64,000 bases of DNA from Hyphomicrobiales bacterium (GTDB lineage: Bacteria; Pseudomonadota; Alphaproteobacteria; Rhizobiales; Rhizobiaceae): the NCBI GenBank assembly GCA_900466475.1, contig UBMI01000010.1, positions 558,001 through 622,000 on the forward strand. Reading direction: 5' to 3'. Below the pieces are notes generated by a model that was given only the letters and a program-made list of their open reading frames with translations, ran no database searches and was not told the DNA's origin. The translations under genes were made by a program, and so were the position numbers. Below, one piece after another: positions 24,148-33,405 of this stretch; the first letter of the stretch is position 1; the number at the start of each line of letters is the position of its first letter.

Positions 24148-27100
24148 ATGGTACACGCAAATCCGAAATTCCCGATCGTCGGCATTGGCGCTTCGGCGGG
24201 AGGGATCCCTGCCATGGAAGGGTTCTTTCAGGGCTTGCCGGAGCGCTGCGGCATGGCGTTCGTCGTCGTGACCCATTTGAACCCGGACCGCGAAAGCCGC
24301 CTGCATGAGGTGATTGCCCGCTATACCGACATGGAAGTGGTGCTTGCGGCCGACAAGCTGAAGGTGGTTTCCGAAACAGTCTACGTCATGCCGGAAAATG
24401 TGGTGCTGAGCCTTCATGACGGCGTGCTTTCCGTCAAGCCGCTCGACGCCAATTCCAGGGAGCGCAAGCCCATCGACGTCTTCTTCGGCGAGCTTGCGAA
24501 AGACCAGGGCGACTATGCCGTCGGCATTATCCTGTCCGGCGGCGACGGGGATGGGACGCTCGGTGTCAAGGCCATCAAGGAGCGCGGCGGGCTGACGATC
24601 GCGCAGATTGCCGACGGTTCCGGCCCCCGCAATCCGGATATGCCGCAAAGCGCGATTTCCAGCGGTCTCATCGATCTCGCCCTGCCGGCCGAGCAGATGG
24701 GTGAAAAGCTGGCCGCTTTCGCACGCAGCTTCGATCTTCTTTCAGATGTCGGGGAGGCTGGCGAACATAACAAGGCGAGCGATCTCGAACAGGCACGCGA
24801 GCGTATCTACGCGATCCTTCGCAATCAGACCGGCCATGATTTTTCCGGCTACAAGACCAAGACCTTCCTGCGGCGCGTGCGTCGACGCATGCAGGTCAAG
24901 CAATTGAAGACCATCGAGGCCTATGTCGCCGTGCTGGAGCAGGATCCCGATGAAGTTTCGCGGCTTTTCAGCGATCTGTTGATCAACGTGACCAATTTCT
25001 TCCGCGATGCCGACGCGTTTGCGGTGCTCGAAACCACCGTCATCCCGCAATTGTTCGCCTCCAGAACTGCGACCGATACCGTGCGTATCTGGGTGCCGGG
25101 CTGCGCAACGGGGGAGGAAGTCTATTCGATCGCCATTCTCATGCGCGAACACATGGAGCGGCTGTCGCACGTACCAAGGGTGCAGATATTTGCGACCGAT
25201 ATCGATGAGCCGGCGCTGCAGATCGCCAGGACGGCGCGTTATCCGGAGGCGCTGCTAGAGGGCGTTTCGAGCACGCGCAAGAAGAAATTCTTCAGCAGCG
25301 ACGGAGCCAGTTTCGTCGTCAGCAGCAGCGTCCGCGAGCTGTGCATCTTCTCTCCGCATAGCGTCATCCGCGATCCGCCGTTTTCCCGGATGGACCTCGT
25401 GTCCTGCCGCAACCTTTTGATTTATCTCGGACCTGAAGTACAGAACCGGGTCATCCCGACATTCCACTATGCGCTGAAACCCGGCGGTTACCTCTTTCTC
25501 GGTACGTCGGAGGGGATTGCCCAGCATGGCGATCTCTTTACCACCGTCGACAAGAAGAACCGCATCTTCCAGACGCGGGAACATGCCAGCGCGCACCGTC
25601 TTCCGATCCTGATCGGGGACGAACGATATGCGCCGTTCACGGCCTCTGCAAAAATCGAGCCGCGTGGATTGGGCGGTGTGCAGTTGCGGCAGGCGGTCGA
25701 AGCGCAGGTGCTGGAATCATTCGCACCGGCTCACGTCGTGGTGAATGCGGACGGTGATGTCGTCTATTCGTCCGGGCGCACGAGCAAATTTCTTGAAGTG
25801 CCGCAGGGCGCGCCGAGCCGCCAGCTGATCAACATGGCAAGACGGGATCTGCGGCTTGATCTCAGGGCAGCCCTGCGGGAATGCGTCTCGTCGAGACAGC
25901 GTGTCACCAAGGACAATATCGTCGTTGATGACGATGATGGCCGCGTCCAGCCGGTGTCGCTGGCGGTCGAGCCGCTCGGCAATCGCGAGTCAGGCGAAGC
26001 GCTCTACGTCGTCCTGTTTCAGACGCTTGGACCGCCGCAGGCGCGCTCGGAAGCCGAACGCGTCCAGCGGAGCCTGGAAGGGACGGCCGATCTCGAGAGG
26101 GAGCTGCGCGACACGCGCGAACGCCTGCAGTCGACGATCGAGGAATATGAGACGGCGCTCGAAGAACTGAAATCCTCCAACGAGGAGCTGGTATCGGTCA
26201 ACGAAGAGGCTCAATCCTCCAACGAGGAGCTCGAAGCTTCCAAGGAGGAGATGCAGTCCCTCAACGAGGAGCTCAACACGATCAATGCCGAGCTCAACAG
26301 CAAGATCGAGGAGCTCGACCGGGCCAACAACGATCTGAAAAATCTCTTCGACGCCACACAGATCCCGACGATTTTCCTCGACCGCAATCTGGTGATCCGC
26401 AATTTCACGCCGACAGCGTCGAATTTTTTCAAGCTACGTGCATCCGATGTCGGCCGGCCACTGACCGAACTCTCCAGCGATATCGACTATCCGGAGCTGA
26501 ACGACCATATTGGCGAGGTTTTCGCTTCGGGGGAAAACCTCGATCATCACCTTCCGCGCGACGACCAGGGGCGTCATTTTCTGGCCCGGCTCATTCCCTA
26601 TCGCGGCGACAACAACAGGATCGACGGTGTGATCGTGACGCTGATCGACGTCACCACGCTGGCCGAAGCCGAAAAGCACCAGAAGGTGCTGATTTCCGAG
26701 CTCAATCATCGTGTCAAGAACATGCTGGCGGTGGCGATCAGCATCGCGACCCAGACGCTGGAATCGGCTGCCTCGCCGGAGGCGTTTCACGCAGCCTTCG
26801 TCGGCCGGCTCAAAGCCATGTCGAGGACTTACGGCCTGCTTTCACGCGAGAACTGGAAAGAGGCGTCGGTGCAGGAGCTGATCACCCAGGAACTGACGCC
26901 ATTCGGCGCCGATCGGGTCACGCTCGACGGCCCGGAATACAAGCTCAATCCGCCACGCGGGCTTGCGCTCGGAATGGTCATCCACGAGCTCGCGACCAAT
27001 GCTGCCAAATACGGGGCCTTGAGTAATGGCGAGGGGCACATAGATATCCGCTGGCAGCTCGGGAATCGCTCCTTCATCCTCGACTGGAGTGAACGCGGCG

Positions 27101-27243
27101 GCCCGGCAGTCAAGGATCCGCAGTCGGACGGTTTTGGCATGTCGCTGATGCAGGGGGAGATCGGCTACCGGCTCGGCGGACAGGTTGAAACTAATTTCGC
27201 TCCCGGTGGTTTAACCGTTAGCCTCTCGTTCCCGCTCAGCTAG
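24148..27243 (+). CDS. CheB-CheR-coiled coil-PAS-HWE/HisKA_2 multidomain histidine kinase
   Basis: A 1031-residue hybrid. Residues about 8-190 form a CheB methylesterase domain with Ser in GASAGGIPAM, His in VTHLNPD and Asp in LSGGDGDGTLG. Residues about 215-480 form a CheR methyltransferase (FSGYKTKTFLRRVRRRM, then VWVPGCATGEEVYSIA-like SAM motif). A long coiled coil follows at about 660-733 (repeated SSNEEL), then a PAS domain, then the phospho-acceptor helix ELNHRVKNML with His about 854, and an HWE-type ATPase domain (HELATNAAKYGAL). ATG 24148 follows GAGGAG. It probably senses chemoreceptor-like or general stress signals and is flanked by two single receivers. Confidence 0.93.
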   Translation: MVHANPKFPIVGIGASAGGIPAMEGFFQGLPERCGMAFVVVTHLNPDRESRLHEVIARYTDMEVVLAADKLKVVSETVYVMPENVVLSLHDGVLSVKPLDANSRERKPIDVFFGELAKDQGDYAVGIILSGGDGDGTLGVKAIKERGGLTIAQIADGSGPRNPDMPQSAISSGLIDLALPAEQMGEKLAAFARSFDLLSDVGEAGEHNKASDLEQARERIYAILRNQTGHDFSGYKTKTFLRRVRRRMQVKQLKTIEAYVAVLEQDPDEVSRLFSDLLINVTNFFRDADAFAVLETTVIPQLFASRTATDTVRIWVPGCATGEEVYSIAILMREHMERLSHVPRVQIFATDIDEPALQIARTARYPEALLEGVSSTRKKKFFSSDGASFVVSSSVRELCIFSPHSVIRDPPFSRMDLVSCRNLLIYLGPEVQNRVIPTFHYALKPGGYLFLGTSEGIAQHGDLFTTVDKKNRIFQTREHASAHRLPILIGDERYAPFTASAKIEPRGLGGVQLRQAVEAQVLESFAPAHVVVNADGDVVYSSGRTSKFLEVPQGAPSRQLINMARRDLRLDLRAALRECVSSRQRVTKDNIVVDDDDGRVQPVSLAVEPLGNRESGEALYVVLFQTLGPPQARSEAERVQRSLEGTADLERELRDTRERLQSTIEEYETALEELKSSNEELVSVNEEAQSSNEELEASKEEMQSLNEELNTINAELNSKIEELDRANNDLKNLFDATQIPTIFLDRNLVIRNFTPTASNFFKLRASDVGRPLTELSSDIDYPELNDHIGEVFASGENLDHHLPRDDQGRHFLARLIPYRGDNNRIDGVIVTLIDVTTLAEAEKHQKVLISELNHRVKNMLAVAISIATQTLESAASPEAFHAAFVGRLKAMSRTYGLLSRENWKEASVQELITQELTPFGADRVTLDGPEYKLNPPRGLALGMVIHELATNAAKYGALSNGEGHIDIRWQLGNRSFILDWSERGGPAVKDPQSDGFGMSLMQGEIGYRLGGQVETNFAPGGLTVSLSFPLS

Positions 27244-27263
27244 CGGCCAGGTGGAGTGAGCCA

Positions 27264-27653
27264 TTGAAATCCAGCTTTCCCAGGAGTTCCCTCTTTGCAG
27301 GAAAGCGGGTGCTTGTCGTCGAGGACGAATTTCTGCTCGCAGAGGAAACCCGCAGGGAGCTTGTCAAGCTCGGCGCGGTCGTGATCGGTCCGACGCCACG
27401 CGTCGACGATGCGCTTTTCCTGATCGAAGATGAGCAGATCGATGCCGCCATCCTTGATGTTTTTCTGTCCGACGTGCTGGTCTTTCCCGTGGCGGAACGG
27501 CTCGAAGAGCTCGGCATACCTTTCGTTTTCGCCACCGCGTATGATCCATCCATCATTCCGGAGCGGTTTGGCGGCTATATTCTCTGCGACAAGCCGATAG
27601 AGCTGGAGAATATCGCTCAGGGCCTTTTCGGATCGCCGGTATCGGATGCGTGA
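27264..27653 (+). CDS. Single-domain response regulator (receiver)
   Basis: A 129-residue receiver: VLVVEDEFLLAEE acidic pair, phospho-acceptor in AAILDVFLSD, FATAYD switch Thr and CDKPIE Lys. The start is a TTG at 27264 preceded by GGAG at eight bases; no ATG is available. It lies 20 bases after the kinase stop and is surely co-transcribed. It belongs to the same short-receiver class as the one at 23627, so the kinase may feed two competing receivers. Confidence 0.87.
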   Translation: MKSSFPRSSLFAGKRVLVVEDEFLLAEETRRELVKLGAVVIGPTPRVDDALFLIEDEQIDAAILDVFLSDVLVFPVAERLEELGIPFVFATAYDPSIIPERFGGYILCDKPIELENIAQGLFGSPVSDA

Positions 27654-27909
27654 TGATTGCGGACCGGTGCGGCATTTTGATCGGTCTTGCGCCAAAACCG
27701 GTCCCGGCGGGATGGGTGGCTGTGGTTTGCAATTCTATTTTAAGGGACATGGTGCAGCAGGTGATGGCCGACTGCCGGCGAAGCTTCGCGTTCAAGAAAG
27801 TGCACGCACGGGAGCTTGGGACGCGCAGGGGCATACCAACGCCGCGAAGGCCAGCTGCAGGTCGCTCAGGCCGTAGTTTGTCCAATTCGAACTTGCCTGG
27901 AGAGATCCG

Positions 27910-28833
27910 TTGACGTTCATATCAGCCGCAATGCGCTCCGCCACTGATGCGGCCGAGGTTTTGACCGTCGAAGCCATTGTGGAAAATCGCCTTTACGCAC
28001 TCGCCCTGAAGGATGCGGCGCTGAAGCTCATCGCCATGCACGATGCCGCGCCCCGTATCGTGCGCTACACCGCCGACATGAAACGATGGTTGCTGACGCA
28101 GTCAATTCTGGCCTTTCATTTTCGGCGTGTCACGTCGCCGTCCCACCCGGGCCTGACGGCAGCCAAGCTGAAGGCCCTCATCGCCGAGAGTGACATTGCC
28201 TCCAAGAACACGGTATTCGCGCATCTGGCGGAGATGCGCAATTACGGTCTCCTGGTCGATGTTCACGAACGCGCGGACAAGCGCGCTCGCCCGCTCAGAA
28301 TTTCCGAAACTGCCGAAACCCTGATTCGCGAATGGTTCGACGAACATCTGAAATCGCTCGATATGCTCGATCGGGGCACCCGATTCCAGCGATCATCGGC
28401 CGATCGGCGCTTGCTGTGGTATGCGCAGCCAAGAATGTCGGAGAGCCTCTTTCGCGATCCGAACTGGGCCAGCCCTCGGCAAAGCGTGGATACTTTCGTT
28501 CGAACCGCTTCCGGCAGCAACATCCTGCACGACCTGATGTCGCGATTGCCGCCGGAAAAGGAGCTGGAAACGCGCATGTCTATCGGGCCTTTGCGCGTCG
28601 GAGAATTCTCCAAGCGCTACGCCATCTCCCGAACCCACGCGCGGCGCCTTTTCGAGCGTGCTCAGATGCTTGAAATTGCCGGATGGGACGCTTCCGGCGA
28701 CCGCGGCGATTTCTGGATTTCAGCAGAGCTGGTCCGCGACTATCGGTATTGGCAGGCGGTCAAGTTTGCGGCGATCGACGAAGCGTTCGAATGGGCATGT
28801 TCTCATGTGCCCGAGCAGGCTGGCGAGCAATAG
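27910..28833 (+). CDS. Putative DNA-binding protein with two winged-helix-like segments
   Basis: I do not recognise the family of this 307-residue protein. Residues about 60-150 look like a MarR/PadR-type winged helix: TAAKLKALIAESDIASKNTV as the HTH, then HLAEMRNYGLLVDVHERADK as helix and wing. A second HTH-like segment is near residue 230 (RVGEFSKRYAISRTHARRLF, followed by GDRGDFWISAEL). The start is a TTG at 27910 with GGAGAG before it; ATG 27931 is an alternative. The 256 bases upstream hold no clear gene. Its position after the kinase/receiver cluster may be coincidence. Confidence 0.55.
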   Translation: MTFISAAMRSATDAAEVLTVEAIVENRLYALALKDAALKLIAMHDAAPRIVRYTADMKRWLLTQSILAFHFRRVTSPSHPGLTAAKLKALIAESDIASKNTVFAHLAEMRNYGLLVDVHERADKRARPLRISETAETLIREWFDEHLKSLDMLDRGTRFQRSSADRRLLWYAQPRMSESLFRDPNWASPRQSVDTFVRTASGSNILHDLMSRLPPEKELETRMSIGPLRVGEFSKRYAISRTHARRLFERAQMLEIAGWDASGDRGDFWISAELVRDYRYWQAVKFAAIDEAFEWACSHVPEQAGEQ

Positions 28834-28863
28834 GGGTCAAGCTCTCCGGCGTCGGCGCCGCCG

Positions 28864-30732
28864 CTAACCCGACGCACCCTCTTCAATCTCTTCCGGAATG
28901 AAGCCACCCGTCTGGCGCCGCCACAGGCGCGCGAACAGCCTGTCGCCTTCGATCAGCTCTTCCGGCCGGCCTTCCTCGACGATGCGGCCGTGGTCGAGCA
29001 CGATGATGCGGTCCATGCTCGATATGGTCGACAGGCGGTGGGCGATGGCGATGACCGTCTTGCCTTCCATCACCATGTTCAGACGCTCCTGGATGGCGGC
29101 TTCGGATTCGCTGTCGAGAGCCGAGGTGGCCTCGTCGAGCACCAGGATCGGGGCATCCTTCAAGAGCACGCGGGCGATCGCCACGCGCTGGCGCTGGCCG
29201 CCTGAGAGTTTTATGCCACGGTCTCCGACATAGGCTTCGTAGCCCGTGCGGCCTTCGCTGTCGGCGAGGTCGGCGATGAAGAGATCGGCGCTTGCCATCT
29301 TCGCGACGTCCTCGATCTCTTCCTGTGTGGCCTCCGGACGGCCGTAGCGGATATTGTCGCCGACGGAGCGGTGCAGCAGCGCGACATCCTGGGCGATGAC
29401 GCCGATGGCGCGACGCAGGCTCGACTGGGTGACCGAGCGGATATCCTGCCCATCGATCCGGATCACGCCGTCCTTGATGTCGTAGAAACGCAGAAGCAGG
29501 TTGGCGAGCGTCGTCTTGCCGGCGCCCGAGAGGCCGACGAGGCCGACTTTCTCGCCGGGACGGACGGTCAATGACAGGTTGTCGATGACGGGCTTGCCGG
29601 ATTTGTAGGCGAAACCAACGTCGTCGAAGCGGATTTCGCCGTTCGGGACGACAAGGTCCTGCGCATCCGGCCGGTCGGTGATGGTGGGCGGTGTCGTCAT
29701 CACCGGCATGGCGTCCTTGATCGTGCCGATCGCCTGGAAAATCTGCTGGCCCATCTGCAGGAATGTAAATGTGTGACCGGACAGCCGGTTGAGAACATAA
29801 ACGGCGGCGGTGAATTCGCCGATCGTGACGAAGCCGTCAACGAGCCCGGTAAAGCCGATCGACAGGATGGCCAGCCAGTGCGTCACGTTGAGGACGACGA
29901 CGATGACCTCCGCTGTCCGATAGATACGCTGTTCGCTTTGCTGGGCCTTGATCGCCTTGCCGATGATGCCTCGGATAGTACCTGCCTCGCTGTCTTCGGC
30001 GGCGAATTGTTTCACCATCTGCATATTGGCGTAGAGATCGGTAATGGCGCCGGAAATCAGGCTGCGGCGCTTGGCGGAGCGGCGTGCCCGTTCGGTGAAG
30101 ACAGGCGCCAGCCTGACGGCGAGCACCACGTTGAGCGTGATCCAGACGATGGTCGGCAGCGCAAGCTGCCAGGACAGTGCGCTCAGAAGGATGACGGAGC
30201 CGACCATCTGCATGATGAAGCGCGGGATGGACTGGAAGGCCGATATGACCTGCTGCTGGACGGCGGAGGCCACCTGCTGCAGGCGCGAGGCGACCTGGCC
30301 GGCATAGAGATCGTGGAAGAAGGCGAGATCCTGCCGCTCCACCGCCCGGTGGCCCTGCCACTGAATGGCAGCCGGCATGCCGATGCCGAGCGTATGCGAA
30401 TTCAGCGTGTTGACGAGGAAGGAGGCAATAGGGATGGCGGGGAAGAGCATCAGGCCAAGCAAGATCAGCAGCGGCCGGTCATTGCGCAGGAAAGCCGAGG
30501 CACCCTGCTGCGTGACGCCATCGACGATGACCGACAGGCCCCAGACGATCGTCAGATTCATGGCCTCGATCGCCATGGTGCAGAGGGCGAGCGCGATCAG
30601 GATGCCGCGAAACATCGAGATGAAGTGCAGCAGCACCGTCACCGGCCCCTTCGACGGCAGCGGACGGTAGGGGATATCGAGCGGCCGGATCAGCGTTTCG
30701 AAGGGACGGTAGATCGCATCTGAAATCGACAT
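28864..30732 (-). CDS. ABC transporter, fused permease/ATPase (exporter type)
   Basis: A 622-residue half-transporter with six helices (residues about 30-330, ABC_membrane) and an ATPase domain (about 365-600): Walker A GLSGAGKTTL, signature LSGGQRQRVAIARVLL, Walker B ILVLDEATSALD, H-loop IAHRLSTI. It acts as a homodimeric or heterodimeric inner-membrane exporter. The group (MsbA-like, with a long N-terminal cytoplasmic extension) is common in rhizobia and the substrate (lipid, glycan or drug) cannot be told. The start is ATG 30732. The convergent gene ends 30 bases away. Confidence 0.9.
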   Translation of the reverse strand: MSISDAIYRPFETLIRPLDIPYRPLPSKGPVTVLLHFISMFRGILIALALCTMAIEAMNLTIVWGLSVIVDGVTQQGASAFLRNDRPLLILLGLMLFPAIPIASFLVNTLNSHTLGIGMPAAIQWQGHRAVERQDLAFFHDLYAGQVASRLQQVASAVQQQVISAFQSIPRFIMQMVGSVILLSALSWQLALPTIVWITLNVVLAVRLAPVFTERARRSAKRRSLISGAITDLYANMQMVKQFAAEDSEAGTIRGIIGKAIKAQQSEQRIYRTAEVIVVVLNVTHWLAILSIGFTGLVDGFVTIGEFTAAVYVLNRLSGHTFTFLQMGQQIFQAIGTIKDAMPVMTTPPTITDRPDAQDLVVPNGEIRFDDVGFAYKSGKPVIDNLSLTVRPGEKVGLVGLSGAGKTTLANLLLRFYDIKDGVIRIDGQDIRSVTQSSLRRAIGVIAQDVALLHRSVGDNIRYGRPEATQEEIEDVAKMASADLFIADLADSEGRTGYEAYVGDRGIKLSGGQRQRVAIARVLLKDAPILVLDEATSALDSESEAAIQERLNMVMEGKTVIAIAHRLSTISSMDRIIVLDHGRIVEEGRPEELIEGDRLFARLWRRQTGGFIPEEIEEGASG

Positions 30733-30857
30733 GATCGACTTGAGCCTCTCGGGTGCGGCATCGGGAAGAGGGCGGGCGTATCAGGCGACGCGCGTCGTAT
30801 CGAATCATCTTCCGGCTGCAATCTCAATCAGAAATTTTGGAAATCTCGAGATCGCTA

Positions 30858-31277
30858 TCAACTCGACGTCCGCGCGACGCTGCCTTGCAGGAAGTGCTCG
30901 CCGGCAGCGTCGATACCCACCCAATGATGTTTCGATTGCTCGAAGATCGATTTGGCGGGTGCCGGGAGCTCGCTCACGTCGGTCAGGGCTCCCAAAGCCA
31001 CGCCGATCATCGAGGGCAGGTTGTCGGCTGTCCAATAGACCGAGGAGCCGCAGTTCGGGCAGAAGTAGGAATGCACCTTTCCGCCGCTTGCCGCATCGCG
31101 CGTGTATTGCTTGCCGAGACCGGACACAGTGACGGCTTCGGCGGGATAGAAGGCACCGGCGCCGAAAGGGGCGCCTGTCCGTCTCTGGCATTCGATGCAG
31201 TGACAGGCAATCACCGCATGTGGTCTATCCGGCAGCGCCAATCTGAGCGCGCCGCAGCTGCATCGGGCATCGGCCAT
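30858..31277 (-). CDS. GFA (glutathione-dependent formaldehyde-activating/CENP-V) family protein
   Basis: A 139-residue zinc-binding GFA fold. Zinc ligands are the CSCGAL, ACHCIECQRRTGAPFG and YFCPNCGSS cysteines. Despite the family name most members have no proven formaldehyde activity. ATG 31277 follows AGGAG by eight bases; the frame upstream is not coding-like. A second GFA member is at 62409 in this window. The 208 bases between it and the next gene (31486) hold nothing I can name. Confidence 0.87.
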   Translation of the reverse strand: MADARCSCGALRLALPDRPHAVIACHCIECQRRTGAPFGAGAFYPAEAVTVSGLGKQYTRDAASGGKVHSYFCPNCGSSVYWTADNLPSMIGVALGALTDVSELPAPAKSIFEQSKHHWVGIDAAGEHFLQGSVARTSS

Positions 31278-31485
31278 CGGAAACTCCTGTTTTCGTGGGA
31301 TTGAACATCGCGATTTCGGGGAAGATGCCGGGTGCGGCGCTTGCCATCGGCGGCGGCACTTTCGACTGTGCCACGAGCGGAGGATCAGCTCAACATGCCC
31401 ATGACAGACCATGTCGAAGCGATCCCCGCCCGGAAAGACGATGCCTTGGGGAAAAGGCGCCGCTTGCGACCCTGCGATTGCGGCC

Positions 31486-31959
31486 TCAGCCGCGGCGGGC
31501 TGCTTCTATTGCCGCGACGTCGATCTTGCGCATGGTCATCATCGCGTCGAAAGCACGCTTGGCCTCGGCTCCGCCAGCCTGCATCGCTTCCATCAGAACG
31601 CGCGGGGTGATCTGCCAGGAGACGCCCCATTTGTCCTTGCACCAGCCGCATTCGCTTTCCTGGCCGCCATTGCCGACGATTGCGTTCCAGTAGCGGTCGG
31701 TTTCTTCCTGATTTTCGGTCGAGATCTGAAAGGAGAAGGCTTCGCTATGCTTGATCGAGGGACCGCCGTTGAGCCCGATGCAGGGGATTCCGGCAACCGT
31801 GAATTCCACCACCAGCACGTCTCCCTGCTGGCCGGCGGGATAATCGCCGGGGGCACGATGGACGGCGCCGACCTTGCTGTCCGGAAAGACCCCGGCATAG
31901 AAGCGGGCGGCCTCTTCGGCGTGTTTGTCATACCAGACGCAGATCGTGTTCTTGTGCAT
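31486..31959 (-). CDS. PhnB-like VOC family protein
   Basis: A 157-residue protein of the PhnB/3-demethylubiquinone-methyltransferase-like VOC group: TICVWYDKHAEEAARFYAGV opens it, GIPCIGLNGGP and KHSEAFSFQI continue, and CGWCKDKWGVSWQITPRVL is the family hallmark. These proteins are widespread and lack a proven reaction; the methyltransferase label in databases is misleading. ATG 31959 follows GGAGGAG. It is on the same strand as the GFA gene but 208 bases away. Confidence 0.86.
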   Translation of the reverse strand: MHKNTICVWYDKHAEEAARFYAGVFPDSKVGAVHRAPGDYPAGQQGDVLVVEFTVAGIPCIGLNGGPSIKHSEAFSFQISTENQEETDRYWNAIVGNGGQESECGWCKDKWGVSWQITPRVLMEAMQAGGAEAKRAFDAMMTMRKIDVAAIEAARRG

Positions 31960-32051
31960 TGCGCGCTCCTCCGTCGCTTTCTCCCTGATGGCAGAGACAT
32001 AAGGGGGAAAGCGTTTTTCTCCAGTCCGTCCGCGCGACAAAACCGCGACCG

Positions 32052-32261
32052 CTACCCCCAGAACCAGGATTTGTTGACCTCGGTCCTCGCCTCGGAAGGG
32101 CTGACGCCGATATCGCGAAGCTGATCATCGGACAGATGGGAAAGGACCTGTCGCTCACGGCGCTTGCTGAAATAGAGGGCAAGGCGCGTCAGGCAGCGTC
32201 TGGCGATGCCGCCGCTTGGGCCGCGATCCATTGTTATCGGCAGTTCCACGTCAGTCGCCAT
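32052..32261 (-). CDS. DUF1127 (YjiS-like) small protein
   Basis: A 69-residue Arg-rich protein whose second half is the DUF1127 motif: KRRERQVLSHLSDDQLRDIG followed by VSPSEARTEV. In Agrobacterium and Rhodobacter, short DUF1127 proteins act in RNA turnover, and in phosphate and stress metabolism. The 30-residue N-terminal extension is ordinary for longer members. ATG 32261 follows GGAG. It is divergent from a LysR gene across 100 bases. Confidence 0.85.
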   Translation of the reverse strand: MATDVELPITMDRGPSGGIARRCLTRLALYFSKRRERQVLSHLSDDQLRDIGVSPSEARTEVNKSWFWG

Positions 32262-32361
32262 CGGGCATCTCCAGCATTCATCTCGGGCGCCTTGAAAATG
32301 GACTGGCGAACGCCTGCAAGGAAGCTTATGGTTTTTATGCAATCCATAAGGAATTCTTCTG

Positions 32362-33234
32362 ATGCTGAATCTCGACCAGCTTGCCGCCTTTGTCAGCGTC
32401 GTCGATCTCGGGAGTTTCACCGCTGCGGCCGATAGGGCAGGGCTGACGCAACCGGCAGTCAGCCTGCAGGTCAAGCTTCTGGAACAGCGGATGGGGGTTC
32501 GGCTGATCGAGCGTGTCGGGCGCCGGGCGCAGCCCTCGGCGGCGGGCGTCGAACTGCTTGCCCACGCACGCCGGATCGTCGGCGAATGCGCGGCGGCCGA
32601 GGAGGCAATGGTGCCCTACAGGCAGGGAGCGGTTGGTCGCGTGCGGATCGGCAGTGGCGGCACGGCCTCAATCCACCTGCTGCCGCGGGCGATCGCCGCC
32701 GCCAAGAAGCGCATGCCGGGTCTGGAGATCGTGGTGCGTGTCGGCAATACTGACGAGATGGTGCGCGATCTCGAAACCAATGCGCTCGATATCGCCGTCG
32801 TCACGCTGCCGGCTTCCGGCCGGTCCATCGAGATCGAGCCCTTCTACGCGGATGAGCTCGTCGCCGTGGCGCCGAAGGGCAGCGCGATGCCGCAGGACGG
32901 GCCGACGCCCGAATTCTTCAAGGACAAGACCATGATGCTCTACGACGGCGGCAATACGCGTCGCATGACCGACGACTGGTTCGCTGCTGCCGGACTCAGG
33001 AGCGAACCAGCGATGGAGTTCGGTAGCGTCGAGGCGATCAAGGAACTGATTGCCGCGGGGCTCGGATGGTCGGTACTTCCCGGCCTTGCCCTGAAGCGCG
33101 ACCGGGGCCGGTTCGTCACGTCCCCCGTCCAGCCGCCGCTCGTGCGCCAGCTGGGCATGGTGATCCGGCGCGACAAACATCTGACGCGGGGGCTGCGCGA
33201 GGTCATGAAATGCCTGCGCGCGGTCGAGACGTAG
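32362..33234 (+). CDS. LysR family transcriptional regulator
   Basis: A 290-residue LysR regulator. The HTH spans residues 1-60 (LDQLAAFVSVVDLGSFTAAA, then LTQPAVSLQVKLLEQRMGV). The effector domain follows with VRIGSGGTASIHLLP and ELIAAGLGWSVLP. Of the CysB/CbbR subtypes, it looks like those that bind small carboxylates. A broken SDR gene follows seven bases after its stop, so its original target may have been lost. The divergent neighbour is the DUF1127 gene. Confidence 0.9.
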   Translation: MLNLDQLAAFVSVVDLGSFTAAADRAGLTQPAVSLQVKLLEQRMGVRLIERVGRRAQPSAAGVELLAHARRIVGECAAAEEAMVPYRQGAVGRVRIGSGGTASIHLLPRAIAAAKKRMPGLEIVVRVGNTDEMVRDLETNALDIAVVTLPASGRSIEIEPFYADELVAVAPKGSAMPQDGPTPEFFKDKTMMLYDGGNTRRMTDDWFAAAGLRSEPAMEFGSVEAIKELIAAGLGWSVLPGLALKRDRGRFVTSPVQPPLVRQLGMVIRRDKHLTRGLREVMKCLRAVET

Positions 33235-33240
33235 CAGGGA

Positions 33241-33362
33241 TGCTCCCAAGCGGCGACTTCGCCGACGAGGTTGCAGGGGCCGTGCTGTTTCCTGCTTCCA
33301 GCGATGCGTCTGCCGTGACGGGTGTCGCGCTGAGCGTCGATGGCGGCTCGACGCAGATATGA
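33241..33362 (+). pseudogene. C-terminal remnant of a short-chain dehydrogenase/reductase
   Basis: About 40 codons ending in ADEVAGAVLFPASSDASAVTG then VALSVDGGSTQI and a stop at 33360-33362. That is the conserved C-terminal end of classical SDR enzymes, in which a DE-A-AVLFLASD helix leads to a TG-x-x-x-VDGG end. The first 200 residues, including the Rossmann motif and catalytic YxxxK, are absent; the sequence before it is the end of the LysR gene. I read it as the scar of a deletion that removed most of an SDR gene downstream of the LysR regulator. Confidence 0.65.
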
Positions 33363-33405
33363 GAGGATGCCCGGCGCCTGTCGACGGGCGCCGGGGTCCG
33401 GAGAG

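Noticed and set aside
26155..26345. Short direct DNA repeats (TCC AAC GAG GAG CTC pattern)
   Set aside because: They encode the heptad repeats of the kinase's coiled coil and are not a CRISPR or satellite array.
27650..27913. 87-codon open frame between the receiver and the winged-helix gene
   Set aside because: No ribosome binding site, shadow-like composition and a start overlapping the receiver stop; no family pattern.
31278..31485. Possible small gene between the GFA and PhnB-like genes
   Set aside because: No frame with a ribosome binding site or coherent composition was found.
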